Positions 19,630-28,767 are shown, counted from the stretch's first letter. The stretch: DNA of 37,101 bases from Chloroflexota bacterium (GCA_030447745.1 JAUJOH010000001.1:378536-415636), one strand, 5' to 3'. Made by a program: numbers and translations. The notes: generated by a model from the sequence alone, not told the origin.

Positions 19630-20135
19630 CGCAGCACGAGGAGGACGTCCCCCAGCTCGACGGTCTGACCCGGCTCCGCCGCGATGCTCGCGACGCTACC
19701 GTCGCGTGGGGCTCGGACCTCGTTCTGCATCTTCATCGCCTCGAGCACGAAGAGCGGCTGACCCGCGAGGACGGGATCGCCGCGCTCCACCGACACGGAC
19801 ACGATCCGGCCCGGGATCATCGCACGGACCTCCTGCGGGCCAGCTCCGCGCGCGCCGGCCTGCGTTCGAGCGGCCCGTTCGCGGAGGGCCGCCCTGGTCG
19901 CCGGCTCGACCTCCAGCTCGAACCGCCAGCCATCGACGACGACCTCGAGGACCGCGATCCCGGCCGACCGCCGTGCCGAGCCGAGCACGACGCCCCGGGT
20001 CGTGGCCTGGCGCGCGCCGGCGTCAGCGTCGCGGTTTGGGCCGGCAGCGTCGGGCTCGATCACGACCGGCGCGTCCCCCGGAAGCGCGGACGCGGGCGTC
20101 GGCCGGACGCGGAGGGCAGTCAGCGGTCCGGCCAT
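19626..20135 (-). CDS. Biotin carboxyl carrier protein of an acyl-CoA carboxylase
   Basis: 169 residues from ATG 20135 (a GTG at 20171 would add 12). The C-terminal third is a biotinyl domain with the biotinylation motif EAMKMQNE (Lys about 135), preceded by [17 protein letters not shown] and followed by [21 protein letters not shown]. The N-terminal half, which contains an ELEVEP stretch, resembles the linker region found ahead of biotinyl domains in acyl-CoA carboxylase alpha chains. It carries biotin between the carboxylase and transferase subunits encoded upstream. It overlaps the biotin carboxylase gene by 16 bp and the mutase gene by 4 bp. Confidence 0.9.
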
Positions 20136-21730
20136 CGGTCGACCCCGCCCCGGCGTCCGGACCGCGCCCACCCGCCGCGGTCGGGTTCGCGCGTGTCTTT
20201 GCGCAAGGACACTTCCGTCGGCGGCGCAGTCGCCGCGACCGACGCTGCCACGTGCGCCGCCACCGCCAGCGCACGGGCCCGGTCCGCGTCCGGGTCCCAG
20301 TTCTCGGCCACCCAGTCGGTCGAAAGCTCGCCGTCCCGGAAGCCCGGGTGCCGGGCCACGAAGTGGTGAAACGGCAGCGTCGTCTGAAGGCCCGTCACCT
20401 CCACCTCGTCGAGCGCGCGACGCAGTCTGTCGATGGCGCGGCCGCGGTCGGCAGCCACGACCAGGAGCTTCGCGAGCAGGGGGTCGTAGTCCGCCGTGAC
20501 GATTTCCCCGGCCCGGGCCGCAGTGTCGACGCGGACGCCGGGACCCGACGGCATGACCCAGCGACCGATCCGACCGGGAGTCGGCGCGAACGCTCGGCTC
20601 GGATCCTCGGCCGACAGGCGGACCTCGATGGCGTGACGTTCCGGTTCTGGCGCCTTGACCGCGGCATCGACGGCCTCACGCGAAAACGGGCGTCCGGCGG
20701 CGAGGCGGATCTGCTCCCGAACCAGATCGACATCGGCGACGAGCTCCGTCACGCCGTGCTCCACCTGGAGCCGCGTGTTCACCTCGAGGAACCAGAACCG
20801 CCCGTCCGCGTCGAGAAGGAACTCGGCTGTCGCCGCGTTGTGCAGACCCGCTGCTTGCGCCACCTGCACTGCCATCGCGTGCAGCTCGCGGCGACGTTCC
20901 GGGTCGAGGCCGGGTGCCGGTCCCTCCTCGACGAGCTTCTGATGCCGTCGCTGGATCGAGCAGTCGCGCTCCCCCAGGGCGACGATCCGGCCGTCTCGTT
21001 CGCCGATGAGCTGGACCTCGACGTGACGCGCCGGCCGCACCTCGCGTTCCACGTAGACCGCGCCGTCGCCGAAGGCCGCCGCGGCCTCGGCCGACCCCGC
21101 CACGAGCGCGGCCACGAGATCGCCCGCCCGTTCGACACGCCGCATCCCGCGCCCCCCGCCACCCGCGGCCGCCTTCACCAGCAGCGGGTAGCCAACGCGA
21201 CTCGCCTCGGCGAGCGATCCGACGGCGGCCTCGGCGTCGACTGGAGCGGGCTGGAGCGTGCCGGGCACGACGGCAACGCCGGCCGCTGCGGCCAGACGGC
21301 GGGCAGCCAGCTTGTCACCCACGGCCTGGATGACGCCCGCCGGGGGTCCGACCCAGACGAGACCCGCATCCTCGACCGCTGCGGCGAACGACGCTCGTTC
21401 GGACAGAAACCCGTAGCCCGGATGAATGGCCTCCGCGCGAGTCTCGTCGGCGGCCGCGAGGATGCGATCGCTGCGCAGGTAGCTCTCGGCGGCGGGCGCG
21501 GGACCGATGCGCACCGCGACATCCGCCATCCGGACATGCGCCGCCTCGGCATCGGCGTCGGAGTAGACCGCGACCGTCTCGATGCCGAGCTCCCGGCACG
21601 CCCGCAGGATTCGGACGGCAATCTCGCCGCGGTTCGCGACCAGCAGTCGCCGGAACGGTGGCCCCTCGACGTCTTTGTGCAAAGACGGAACGGTTCCCGG
21701 CGCAGGAGTCACCACGTGCGCCGACGTCAC
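20120..21730 (-). CDS. Acetyl/propionyl-CoA carboxylase, biotin carboxylase subunit
   Basis: ATP-dependent carboxylation of biotin. The biotin carboxylase core starts at [19 protein letters not shown] and includes [47 protein letters not shown] and [15 protein letters not shown] (Gly where Pro is usual). The GTG at 21730 overlaps the carboxyltransferase stop by 4 bp. The termini lie outside the conserved core and each carries a copy of a 16-bp palindrome translated as SLHKD (residues 16-20) and SLRKD (508-512). The biotin carrier is on a separate gene. With methylmalonyl-CoA genes downstream, propionyl-CoA is the likely substrate. Confidence 0.93.
   Translation of the reverse strand: MTSAHVVTPAPGTVPSLHKDVEGPPFRRLLVANRGEIAVRILRACRELGIETVAVYSDADAEAAHVRMADVAVRIGPAPAAESYLRSDRILAAADETRAEAIHPGYGFLSERASFAAAVEDAGLVWVGPPAGVIQAVGDKLAARRLAAAAGVAVVPGTLQPAPVDAEAAVGSLAEASRVGYPLLVKAAAGGGGRGMRRVERAGDLVAALVAGSAEAAAAFGDGAVYVEREVRPARHVEVQLIGERDGRIVALGERDCSIQRRHQKLVEEGPAPGLDPERRRELHAMAVQVAQAAGLHNAATAEFLLDADGRFWFLEVNTRLQVEHGVTELVADVDLVREQIRLAAGRPFSREAVDAAVKAPEPERHAIEVRLSAEDPSRAFAPTPGRIGRWVMPSGPGVRVDTAARAGEIVTADYDPLLAKLLVVAADRGRAIDRLRRALDEVEVTGLQTTLPFHHFVARHPGFRDGELSTDWVAENWDPDADRARALAVAAHVAASVAATAPPTEVSLRKDTREPDRGGWARSGRRGGVDRWPDR
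20193..20212. repeat. parS-like palindrome, copy A
   Basis: GTGTCTTTGCGCAAGGACAC: 20-bp inverted repeat with one mismatched pair, inside the 3' end of the biotin carboxylase gene and outside its conserved domain. Core matches the consensus GTCTTTGCGCAAAGAC at 15 of 16 positions. Confidence 0.7.
21671..21686. repeat. parS-like palindrome, copy B
   Basis: GTCTTTGTGCAAAGAC, palindromic except at the central pair, inside the poorly conserved first 25 codons of the biotin carboxylase gene. 15 of 16 positions match the consensus. It lies 1478 bp from copy A. Confidence 0.7.
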
Positions 21731-23280
21731 AGCGGGATGTTTCCGTGCTTCTTCCTCGGGTTGGTGTCGCGCTTGGTGGCGAGCATCGCGAGGGCGGCAA
21801 TCAACCGCGGGCGGGTTTCGCGCGGTCGGATGACGTCATCCACGTAGCCGCGCCCGGCAGCGATCCAGGGGTTCGCGAACTCGCGCTCGTATTCGGCAAC
21901 GAGCCGCCGGCGCTCCGTGGCCGGATCCTCCGCGGCGGCGAGCCGATCGCGGTGAAGGATGTTCACCGCCCCCTCAGCACCCATGACCGCGACCTCCGCC
22001 GTCGGCCAGGCGAAGTTCATGTCGCCCCGGACGTGCTTGCTGCTCATGACGTCGTAGGCGCCGCCATACGCTTTGCGGGTGATCACGGTGAGCTTCGGAA
22101 CCGTCGCCTCGCAATAGGCAAACAGCAACTTCGCGCCGTGGCGAATGATCCCCGTGCTCCTGACCAACGCCGGGCAGGATCCCGGCACGTCGACCAGCGT
22201 GAGCAGCGGCACATTGAAGCAGTCGCACGTCCGCACGAACCGTGCCGCCTTGGTGGATGCGTCGATATCGAGCGCGCCGGCGAGGACAGCCGGCTGCTGG
22301 GCGACGATCCCGACGGCCCGGCCGCCGAGCCGGGAGAAGCCGCAGATGACGTTGCTCGCCCACGCCGGCTGGATCTCGAGGAACGCGGCGTCGTCAACGA
22401 TCCGTCGGATGACGTCGTGCATGTCGTACGGGCGACGAGGGTCGTCCGGGACGACATCGTCGAGATCCGCGTCCATGCGGCCCGCCGGATCCTGGCTATC
22501 GATCGACGGCGGCTCCTCCAGGTTGTTCTGCGGCAGGTAGGCGAGCAGCCGGCGCGCGGACGCCAGGGCCTCCGCCTCGTCCACCGCGGCAAGATGCGCC
22601 ACACCGGAGGTCGTGGCATGCGTCGTGGCACCGCCGAGGCGCTCGGCGCTCACGTCCTCGTGCGTGACGGCCTTCACGACGTTCGGTCCCGTCACGAACA
22701 TGTAGCTGGTCCCCTGGACCATGATCGTGAAGTCGGTGATCGCCGGGCTGTAGACGGCGCCGCCGGCGCAGGGCCCCATGACGACCGAGATCTGCGGCAC
22801 GACGCCCGAGGCAAGCGTGTTGCGGAGAAAGATGTCGGCGTAGCCGCCGAGCGAGACGACGCCTTCCTGGATCCGGGCTCCACCGGAGTCGTTGAGGCCG
22901 ACGACTGGAGCGCCGACCTTCATCGCGAGGTCCATGACCTTGCAGATCTTCGCCGCGTACGCCTCGGACAACGACCCGCCGAAGACGGTGAAGTCCTGGC
23001 TGAACACGAAGACCAGCCGGCCGTCGATCGTCCCGTGCCCCGTGACCACGCCGTCACCGAGATAGCGCTCGCGCTCGCCGCCGGTTGTCGACGACCGACT
23101 CGTGACGAAGGCGTCGAGCTCGACGAAGGACTCTGCATCGAGCAGCAGATCAAGCCGCTCGCGAGCGGTCAGCTTTCCGCGGGCATGTTGCTGCTCGATC
23201 CGCGCCCGTCCACCTCCGAGGAGCGCTTCCGCACGCATCGCCTCGAGCTCGCCGATGCGTTCCTCGTTGGTCGACGCCAC
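21727..23280 (-). CDS. pccB: Acyl-CoA carboxylase carboxyltransferase subunit (propionyl-CoA carboxylase beta-like)
   Basis: Transfers the carboxyl group from biotin to an acyl-CoA, most likely propionyl-CoA in this context. 517 residues from GTG 23280, chosen because GGAGG lies six bases upstream; an ATG at 23319 is possible but lacks this. Motifs: [94 protein letters not shown] and [19 protein letters not shown]. First gene of the minus-strand operon ending in the epimerase. The palindrome copy C lies just upstream of its ribosome-binding site. Confidence 0.94.
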   Translation of the reverse strand: MASTNEERIGELEAMRAEALLGGGRARIEQQHARGKLTARERLDLLLDAESFVELDAFVTSRSSTTGGERERYLGDGVVTGHGTIDGRLVFVFSQDFTVFGGSLSEAYAAKICKVMDLAMKVGAPVVGLNDSGGARIQEGVVSLGGYADIFLRNTLASGVVPQISVVMGPCAGGAVYSPAITDFTIMVQGTSYMFVTGPNVVKAVTHEDVSAERLGGATTHATTSGVAHLAAVDEAEALASARRLLAYLPQNNLEEPPSIDSQDPAGRMDADLDDVVPDDPRRPYDMHDVIRRIVDDAAFLEIQPAWASNVICGFSRLGGRAVGIVAQQPAVLAGALDIDASTKAARFVRTCDCFNVPLLTLVDVPGSCPALVRSTGIIRHGAKLLFAYCEATVPKLTVITRKAYGGAYDVMSSKHVRGDMNFAWPTAEVAVMGAEGAVNILHRDRLAAAEDPATERRRLVAEYEREFANPWIAAGRGYVDDVIRPRETRPRLIAALAMLATKRDTNPRKKHGNIPL

Positions 23281-23295
23281 AGCCTGCCTCCGTAC

Positions 23296-23311
23296 GTCTT
23301 TGCGCAAGGAC
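23296..23311. repeat. parS-like palindrome, copy C
   Basis: GTCTTTGCGCAAGGAC in the leader of the carboxyltransferase gene, 5 bp upstream of its ribosome-binding site and in the intergenic region facing parA. 15 of 16 consensus positions match. 1625 bp from copy B. Confidence 0.7.
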
Positions 23312-23366
23312 ACCGGCATGATAGAGGCGGCCACTGACCCCGGAGCATCCACGACACGGACTGCAC

Positions 23367-23409
23367 CTTTCCACAGAAACGGTGAACAAGTCGGCGATCG
23401 TGTGGATAA
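23367..23409. other. Two DnaA-box-like sites in the pccB-parA intergenic region
   Basis: TGTGGATAA at 23401-23409 is the exact reverse complement of the DnaA box TTATCCACA. CTTTCCACA at 23367-23375 differs from TTWTCCACA by one base. They lie 25 bp apart in opposite orientation, close to parAB and the palindrome cluster. No dnaA, rpmH or rnpA is in the window and no AT-rich unwinding element stands out, so an origin is not shown. Confidence 0.4.
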
Positions 23410-23521
23410 CGGGGGTTCGCGCGCCATGGGCTCGGAGTAGCATGGCCGCACCGCCCCCTCCGCCCGCCGCCGTCGGCGCGCGCCGGACGATTCGTCCATA
23501 GCCACGAGAGGTGATGCCCCG

Positions 23522-24292
23522 GTGACCAACGTGATCGCGATTGCGAACCAGAAGGGCGGCGTCGGCAAGACAACCACGGCGATCAACCTCGCCGGCGCGC
23601 TCGCCGAGCAGGGCCATCGCGTCCTGTGCATCGACATGGACCCGCAGGCGAACTTGACGGCCGGTCTCGGGATCAACCTCAACACGGTCGAGCGGTCGAT
23701 GGCCGACGTGCTGGCAGACAGCCGGGCGACGCTGGCGGACATCATCCGGCCGACGGGGATCGCGGGCATCGACGTCGCACCGGCCCACATCGACCTCGCA
23801 TCGACGGAGGGCGAGTTGTTCACGGCGCTCGGGCGCGAGCAGATCCTGCGCGATGCCCTCGAGGACCACGTCGACCGGTACGACTACGCGCTGATCGACT
23901 GTCCGCCGAACCTCGGGCTTCTGACGGTCAACGGCCTCGTGGCGGCCGACGGCGTGATCATCCCGGTCCAGACCCAGTACTACGCGATGAAGGGCCTGAA
24001 CAACCTGGTCAAGGTCATCAACATGATCCGGTTGAAGCTCAACCGGAACCTGCGCATCCTGGGCCTCCTGCCCACGTTCTTCGACGGTCGGACGAACCTC
24101 GCCCGCGACATGCTCGACGAGCTGCGCGTGGTCGGTGACCACCACGTGTTCGGCAGCATCATCCGGACGACCGTGAAGCTTGGCGAGGCGCCGCTGGTCG
24201 GGCGGCCGATCACGACGTACGCCGGCGCGTCGGACGCCGCGCGGACCTACCGCGAGCTTGCCCGGGAGGTGATCGAACTTGGCCAGGCCTGA
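23522..24292 (+). CDS. parA: Chromosome partitioning ATPase ParA
   Basis: Deviant Walker ATPase that moves ParB-parS complexes over the nucleoid. 256 residues from GTG 23522, with AGAGGTGA upstream. The deviant Walker A motif KGGVGKTTT is at residues 11-19, then [14 protein letters not shown], the Walker B region [18 protein letters not shown], and the C-terminal [20 protein letters not shown] typical of chromosomal ParA/Soj. No N-terminal HTH, so it is the short chromosomal type. The parB start lies within its last codons. Confidence 0.96.
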   Translation: MTNVIAIANQKGGVGKTTTAINLAGALAEQGHRVLCIDMDPQANLTAGLGINLNTVERSMADVLADSRATLADIIRPTGIAGIDVAPAHIDLASTEGELFTALGREQILRDALEDHVDRYDYALIDCPPNLGLLTVNGLVAADGVIIPVQTQYYAMKGLNNLVKVINMIRLKLNRNLRILGLLPTFFDGRTNLARDMLDELRVVGDHHVFGSIIRTTVKLGEAPLVGRPITTYAGASDAARTYRELAREVIELGQA

Positions 24293-25304
24293 CTTTCGAG
24301 CAACCGCCGCGCGGCGCCTGTCGGAGGAGAGCGAGCTTTCCCCGGCGATCGTCAGCCTGCTTTCACCCGAGGCCGGGCGGACCGTCGGCGTCCGCCTCCT
24401 TCCCGTCGACCGGATCGAGTCGAACCCAGAACAGCCGCGACTCGCCTTCGACGAGGAAACGCTCCGGGAGCTGTCCGCCTCGATCCGGGAGCACGGCGTC
24501 CTGCAACCGATCCTCGTTCGCCCCGTGGGCAACAACCGGTACCAGCTCATCGCCGGAGAGCGGCGCTGGCGAGCATCCAAAGCGGCCGGGCGCGAGACGA
24601 TCCCGGCGCTCGTCGACGACATCGACGATGAGACGGCGCTCGAGATCTCGATCATCGAGAACCTCCAGCGGGAGGACCTGTCCCCGCTGGACGAGGCGTC
24701 GATGTACGACCGGATGATCCGCGACCACGGGTACAGCGTCCGGAAGCTGGCTCAGAAGCTCGGCAAGGACAAGGGCTACGTCGAGAACCGGCTGCGGCTC
24801 GCGGACGCGCCGCCGGAGGTCCGGGAGCTCGTGTCTGTGCGCAAAGACACGCTCTCCCATGCCTACGAGCTGTTGAAGGTGGACGACCCGAAGAAGCGGA
24901 AGCGGCTCGCCGAGCAGGTAGCGCGAGGCGAGCTGTCCCTGGTGAAGCTGCGCGACCGGATCGAGGGAGCGTCGAGTCGGCGCAAGGATCTCGACGCCGA
25001 CGGCGGGCCGGGCGACGGCTTCGCTGACGAAGGCGCGGGCGAGCGGAACGAGGAGACGGACGCCGGCTGGACGAGCCAACATTCCGAGCCGCCTCCGACC
25101 GGTGACGAATCCCTCGTGGCCGCCAAGCAGCAGCTCGCGGACGCGGTGGAGGACCTGGTTTCCGTGCTCCGCGCGCCAGACGTGATGCGGTCGATCCCGG
25201 AGACGGATCGGGCGAATCTCGCCAAGTACCTGACGATCGCGAAGCTCAAGCTCGAGAACGCGATCGCCGTCGTACGGAGCAGCGACGGGCGCGACCGCCT
25301 CTGA
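24279..25304 (+). CDS. parB: Chromosome partitioning protein ParB
   Basis: CTP-dependent DNA clamp that loads at parS. 341 residues from TTG 24279, overlapping parA by 14 bp. The N-terminal domain shows RIESNPEQPRLAFDEETLRELSA, the GERRWRAS CTP-binding box (LIAGERRWRASKAAG) and ENLQREDLSPLDEA. The HTH region reads YSVRKLAQKLGKDKGYVENRLRLA, where better-known ParB proteins have LGKSRxxVxNxLRL. A linker rich in Gly and Glu and a C-terminal dimerisation segment (IPETDRANLAKYLTIAKLKLENAI) follow. The gene contains one palindrome copy (24831-24850), translated VSVRKDT. Confidence 0.96.
   Translation: MARPDFRATAARRLSEESELSPAIVSLLSPEAGRTVGVRLLPVDRIESNPEQPRLAFDEETLRELSASIREHGVLQPILVRPVGNNRYQLIAGERRWRASKAAGRETIPALVDDIDDETALEISIIENLQREDLSPLDEASMYDRMIRDHGYSVRKLAQKLGKDKGYVENRLRLADAPPEVRELVSVRKDTLSHAYELLKVDDPKKRKRLAEQVARGELSLVKLRDRIEGASSRRKDLDADGGPGDGFADEGAGERNEETDAGWTSQHSEPPPTGDESLVAAKQQLADAVEDLVSVLRAPDVMRSIPETDRANLAKYLTIAKLKLENAIAVVRSSDGRDRL
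24831..24850. repeat. parS-like palindrome, copy D (inside parB)
   Basis: GTGTCTGTGCGCAAAGACAC, a 20-bp inverted repeat with one mismatched pair, just after the HTH coding region of parB. The 16-bp core matches the consensus at 15 positions. 1535 bp from copy C. Here protein conservation (VSVRKDT) could also constrain the DNA. Confidence 0.65.
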
Positions 25305-25354
25305 CCCGGGCACCGGGCACGGTCCGTCCCGACGCGTCTGCGTCACGCGCCGTG

Positions 25355-26176
25355 TTAGCCGCGGAGCGCAAGGAGCCACCCCGCCGCAAGCGCCGCGACA
25401 CCCACCACCTGGGTCTCCCAGCCGCGCTCGCGCCGCCGAGCCGACCGAGTGCCGGCCAGCGCCACGCCGGCGAGGATGACCGCGCCCGGGATCCCGACGG
25501 CCAGGAGTCGCCCGGAGGTCAGACCATCCGCCGTTGGACCGTCGCCTGAGGGCACGGTCGAGGCCGCGAGCGCGAGCACGACGAGGTGGAGCGCGGCGTG
25601 GACGGACCACGCCGCGCGGGGTCCGAGTGCGAGCGCCACGGACGACACGCCTGCGTCTCGGTCTCGTTCCACGTCGGCGAGCGCGTTGGCGACCGCGAGC
25701 GCCGCGCCAGCACAGAACGCTGCCGGGAGCAGGACGCCGAACGTTCCGGGCACGGAGCCCGTCGCGCCGGCCCAGGCGTAGACCGGAAGCAGCGGGATCC
25801 CCAGCGCAAACGGCAGCCACGACCATGGCGTGCCCTTCAGCCGCAGGTCGTACAGCAGTCCGATGGCCAGGATCAGGGTCCCGAGCAGGAGCACCATCGG
25901 TCCGCCACTCGCGCTGACAACCAGACCGGCGACGCCGGCAGCGACCGCCAACCCGGTCGCGAACCGAGCTGTGACGAGACCGGCCGGGATCGGCTTGGCG
26001 GCCTTGCGACCGGCGTCCAGGGGCTCATCGATGACGTCGTTGGCGATGCCGATCGCGGCCTGAAGCAGGAGCATTCCGATCGCCAGGCGCAGGGCCGTCG
26101 CGCCCGCACCGCCGGCTGTCAGGGCGATGACCCCGGTGGCGACGGCGTCGACCAGGACCGGGAACGGGTGTGTCAA
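25355..26176 (-). CDS. UbiA-family prenyltransferase
   Basis: Membrane enzyme of 273 residues with about eight hydrophobic helices. The first Asp-rich motif is NDVIDEPLDAGRKAAKPIPAG and the second region is YDLRLKGTPWSWLPFALGIP with NALADVERDRDAG, both typical of UbiA. The acceptor (quinone head group, haem, chlorophyll-type or lipid) cannot be told. The only standard start in frame is TTG 26176, within what would be RLTHPFP; the family's usual upstream residues (here LGALIR) are encoded in frame but have no ATG, GTG or TTG. Convergent with parB, whose stop is 50 bp away. Confidence 0.87.
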   Translation of the reverse strand: MTHPFPVLVDAVATGVIALTAGGAGATALRLAIGMLLLQAAIGIANDVIDEPLDAGRKAAKPIPAGLVTARFATGLAVAAGVAGLVVSASGGPMVLLLGTLILAIGLLYDLRLKGTPWSWLPFALGIPLLPVYAWAGATGSVPGTFGVLLPAAFCAGAALAVANALADVERDRDAGVSSVALALGPRAAWSVHAALHLVVLALAASTVPSGDGPTADGLTSGRLLAVGIPGAVILAGVALAGTRSARRRERGWETQVVGVAALAAGWLLALRG

Positions 26177-26255
26177 CCGGATGAGCGCGCCGAGGCGCGT
26201 CGCGTGGCCCGGGCGATGACACTCCGGTGGCCGCGGAGCGCGCCCCCGCGACGCC

Positions 26256-26621
26256 TCAGACGTAGACGAGCTCGTCGAAGTTCGCGACGAGATACTCGAT
26301 CAGGCGGTCGCGTCCGTCCGCCACCTGGCCACGGATGCCGGGCACGAGCGCGTAGAGCGTGACGGCCGGAACCATCAGCCGGCCCTCCGCGTCGCGGCCC
26401 AGCATCGCGGGCGGGCCACCTCCAGAAGCGAACACCCGTTCGAATTCGTGCTCGCTGAGGCCGGCTGCTGTGCGGAACTCGTCGATGACCTGGAGGACCC
26501 CCCGGCGGATCGCGATGTCGCGCATCAGCTCGCCGGCCCAGGCGTCGATCTGGTCGTCCGTCTGATCGGCGAGGCGGCTCCGATACTCGCTTCGATCGGC
26601 CGACAGTCCGGTGCTCGGCAA
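26256..26621 (-). CDS. Hypothetical protein upstream of the prenyltransferase gene
   Basis: 121 residues from TTG 26621, preceded by GAGGAG at a good distance; longer readings to 26717 lack this support. Mostly helical-looking in its first half (SRLADQTDDQIDAWAGELMRD), then IRRGVLQVIDEFRTAAGLSEHEF and a C-terminus RLIEYLVANFDELVYV. Soluble, no cysteines. It ends about 80 bp before the prenyltransferase start on the same strand. I do not recognise a family. Confidence 0.7.
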   Translation of the reverse strand: MPSTGLSADRSEYRSRLADQTDDQIDAWAGELMRDIAIRRGVLQVIDEFRTAAGLSEHEFERVFASGGGPPAMLGRDAEGRLMVPAVTLYALVPGIRGQVADGRDRLIEYLVANFDELVYV

Positions 26622-26740
26622 TCGCTCTCCTCTGGCGTCCGTGCGGGACACCGGTCGCGGCGAGTATGCCAGAGCGCTTGCCCGAGTCTGCCCAGTGCCG
26701 ACCCCGCTCGCGCTCACGCACGAGGGCCCGCGACGGGCCG

Positions 26741-27433
26741 TCAGCCGCCAGCGATCGCGGCGCGGGAGGCGACCGTGTCAGGCTCGAGGTCCGACAGGCG
26801 TTCGAGGACCAGATCCGCGAGCTCGGTCGCACCGGGTGCCGGGGGCACGGAGTGATTCGGCACCAGCACGACCGTCATGCCCGCCGCCTTCGCCGCCCGC
26901 ACGCCGTTCAACGAGTCCTCGACGACCAGGCACCGCTCAGGCGCGGCCCCCAGACGGCGCGCCGCCTCGAGGTAGACGTCGGGCTCCGGCTTGCCGTGGG
27001 GCACCTCGTCGGACGAGACGACGGTGCGGAGGTCGCGGACGAGCCCGACGGACTCGAGCGCTGCGTCGATGACCTCGCGGTGCGCGGACGATGCCACGGC
27101 GACCGGCCACCGGCCGGCGATCCTGCGCACCGCCTCCACGGCGCCGGGGATCAGCGGGGGACCGTCGCGCCGGTACCGGGCGACGACGGCGTCCACGATC
27201 GCCCGCTCGATCTGCTCGGCCGAATCGTCGAGCGCCAGGCGCTCGCGCATCGTCGCCGACCACTGCCGCGAGTTGGCGCCCATCACGGCCATCCGCTCTG
27301 TCTCGCCCCACCCACGGCCACGCTCGCGTGCGAAGCTCTGCCGGACCTCGTCCCACCAGATCTCGGAGTCGACGAGGACCCCGTCGAGATCGAAGATGAC
27401 CGCTTCGATCGCCGCCAGCGGTGCCGGCCTCAC
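26741..27433 (-). CDS. HAD-superfamily hydrolase (beta-phosphoglucomutase/phosphatase-like)
   Basis: Cytosolic phosphatase or phosphomutase of 230 residues. Motif I is VIFDLDGVLVDSE (nucleophile Asp15, acid/base Asp17), a helical cap follows, motif II is VAVASSAHREVIDAAL, motif III Lys is in HGKPEPDVYLEAA, and motif IV is CLVVEDSLNGVRAAKAAGM. This is HAD subfamily IA, close to beta-phosphoglucomutase and sugar-phosphate phosphatases; the substrate is unknown. The GTG start overlaps the upstream gene's TGA by 4 bp, so the two are translationally coupled. Confidence 0.9.
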   Translation of the reverse strand: MRPAPLAAIEAVIFDLDGVLVDSEIWWDEVRQSFARERGRGWGETERMAVMGANSRQWSATMRERLALDDSAEQIERAIVDAVVARYRRDGPPLIPGAVEAVRRIAGRWPVAVASSAHREVIDAALESVGLVRDLRTVVSSDEVPHGKPEPDVYLEAARRLGAAPERCLVVEDSLNGVRAAKAAGMTVVLVPNHSVPPAPGATELADLVLERLSDLEPDTVASRAAIAGG

Positions 27434-27933
27434 GCGGACGCTGGGTCGCGCGGGCCCGGGAGCTGAATGGAGTCGGGAACGACGTCGACTGGTGTGGTGG
27501 TCGTCGGCGCAGCGTTCGGCGGCAGACGTGCGTCCATTGCGGCGAACAGCGCGAGCGCGAACGAGGCAAGACGGGCGGCGATGTCGTCCGCTCCCCGAAG
27601 CGCGTGCCCCTCCACCTGGAACGACACCAGCCGCCGACCGCCCTGGTTCTCCATTGCCAGCTCGCCGGTCTCGACGCGGGCCCAGCGCACGAGCCTGGCG
27701 CTGGCGCGAGGCGCGTCGGCGGCGACGTCGACCCGGACGTCACAGGAAACCAGGCCCGCGGTGGCGAGCGCCAGGACCACGTACCGGGCCCCAGGATCGT
27801 CGCCCCAGTCGATCCACACATCCGGATCCGAGTCGTCGCACAACGCCTGGAGGACCGGCTGGACGACCGCCACGACGTCTGGACCGAGTGACCTCGGTCC
27901 CGGCGCATCGGCGCGCCAGTCGATCAGCCGCAT
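27430..27933 (-). CDS. Hypothetical protein coupled to the HAD hydrolase
   Basis: 167 residues starting MRLIDWRADAPG. It has mixed alpha/beta character (RYVVLALATAGLVSCDVRVDVAA; RRLVSFQVEGHALRG) and a low-complexity tail with TTTTPVDVVP. No membrane helix or known motif is seen. It overlaps the HAD gene by 4 bp, suggesting a shared pathway or complex. Family not recognised. Confidence 0.75.
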   Translation of the reverse strand: MRLIDWRADAPGPRSLGPDVVAVVQPVLQALCDDSDPDVWIDWGDDPGARYVVLALATAGLVSCDVRVDVAADAPRASARLVRWARVETGELAMENQGGRRLVSFQVEGHALRGADDIAARLASFALALFAAMDARLPPNAAPTTTTPVDVVPDSIQLPGPRDPASA

Positions 27934-28074
27934 CCTGGTCCACTCCGTCCGTCCGGCCCGGGGGCCCGCTCAGGCGCGAGCGTAGCACGGCCCATGGCCG
28001 GCTCGAATGGCCGGGAGCCCCGTGTCGTGCGCCGGCGGCACCCGGGCTCGCCCCGACGCGCCCGGCAACCCGTG

Positions 28075-28509
28075 TCAGGCGGTCGCGCCGGCTCCGCGCC
28101 GCGTGCCGAGGCTCAGGATCGCCAGGATGAGCGCTTCCAGCAGCGTCCAGCCGATGAGGGCCACGATGGCCGCCACGTCGAGGGTGCTTTCATCGGCCGT
28201 CACCCGGTCGAGCGAGAACATGCCGCGGAACGGCTCCACGAAGGGATCCGTGACACCAAGGATCAGCGACACGACGTCGTTGCCGACGTTGGCGGCAAGC
28301 AGCAGCAGGACGATCCGCAGGAGCAGCAGGGCCTGGAGGATGCCGAAGAGGAGCATGACCACCCGCCGGATCAGCTCGCCCGCGGTGGGTCCTGACCGGT
28401 AGGTCGATTCGCGCGTCACGACGTGGTCGCGCGCGTACGCCTCGCGCGTGGCGACCGGGGCGGGATCCGCCACCGTCTCGCGGACCGTCGTACGCTCGTA
28501 GTCGGTCAT
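28075..28509 (-). CDS. YggT family membrane protein
   Basis: 144 residues from ATG 28509 with GGAGGGAGG upstream. The N-terminal 50 residues are hydrophilic, rich in Thr, Arg and Glu, and the YggT region follows: ELIRRVVMLLFGILQALLLLRIVLLLL, then the conserved SLILGVTDPFVEPFRGMF and a final helix AAIVALIGWTLLEALILAIL. YggT proteins occur near division and envelope genes, and their role is poorly defined. Divergent from msrA. Confidence 0.88.
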   Translation of the reverse strand: MTDYERTTVRETVADPAPVATREAYARDHVVTRESTYRSGPTAGELIRRVVMLLFGILQALLLLRIVLLLLAANVGNDVVSLILGVTDPFVEPFRGMFSLDRVTADESTLDVAAIVALIGWTLLEALILAILSLGTRRGAGATA

Positions 28510-28761
28510 CTGAGTGACCTCCCTCCGTGTGCTACGGACGGCGGCAGCATCGTGACGCGCGAGCGCCGGGCGCACGCCACGCTCGCGCTAGGGTGTTGCA
28601 AGGGTGCGACAGCCCGGACGTGCCGCGGCCGCGCCACCGTCACGCCGGGCAGATCGACCGTTCGGACAGGGGCCCACGCGGGTCGGCTTCCGGCTGGAGC
28701 GGGCTGCGTGCGACCCGTGAGCCGTCTCACGGTGGTCGATGCCGGGCGGCGAGGGCAGGGA

Positions 28762-28767
28762 TAGTAT
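28762..28767 (+). promoter_or_regulatory. Predicted -10 element of msrA (leaderless geometry)
   Basis: TAGTAT is followed by 6 nt and then the msrA ATG at 28774, the same spacing as at icd. No ribosome-binding site is visible between them. The -35 is unclear. Confidence 0.4.

Noticed and set aside
22145-22540. Plus-strand frame opposite pccB
   Set aside because: Antisense shadow of a conserved carboxyltransferase.
25365-25376. GCGCAAGGA as a fifth palindrome copy
   Set aside because: Only half of the dyad is present; the other arm does not match.
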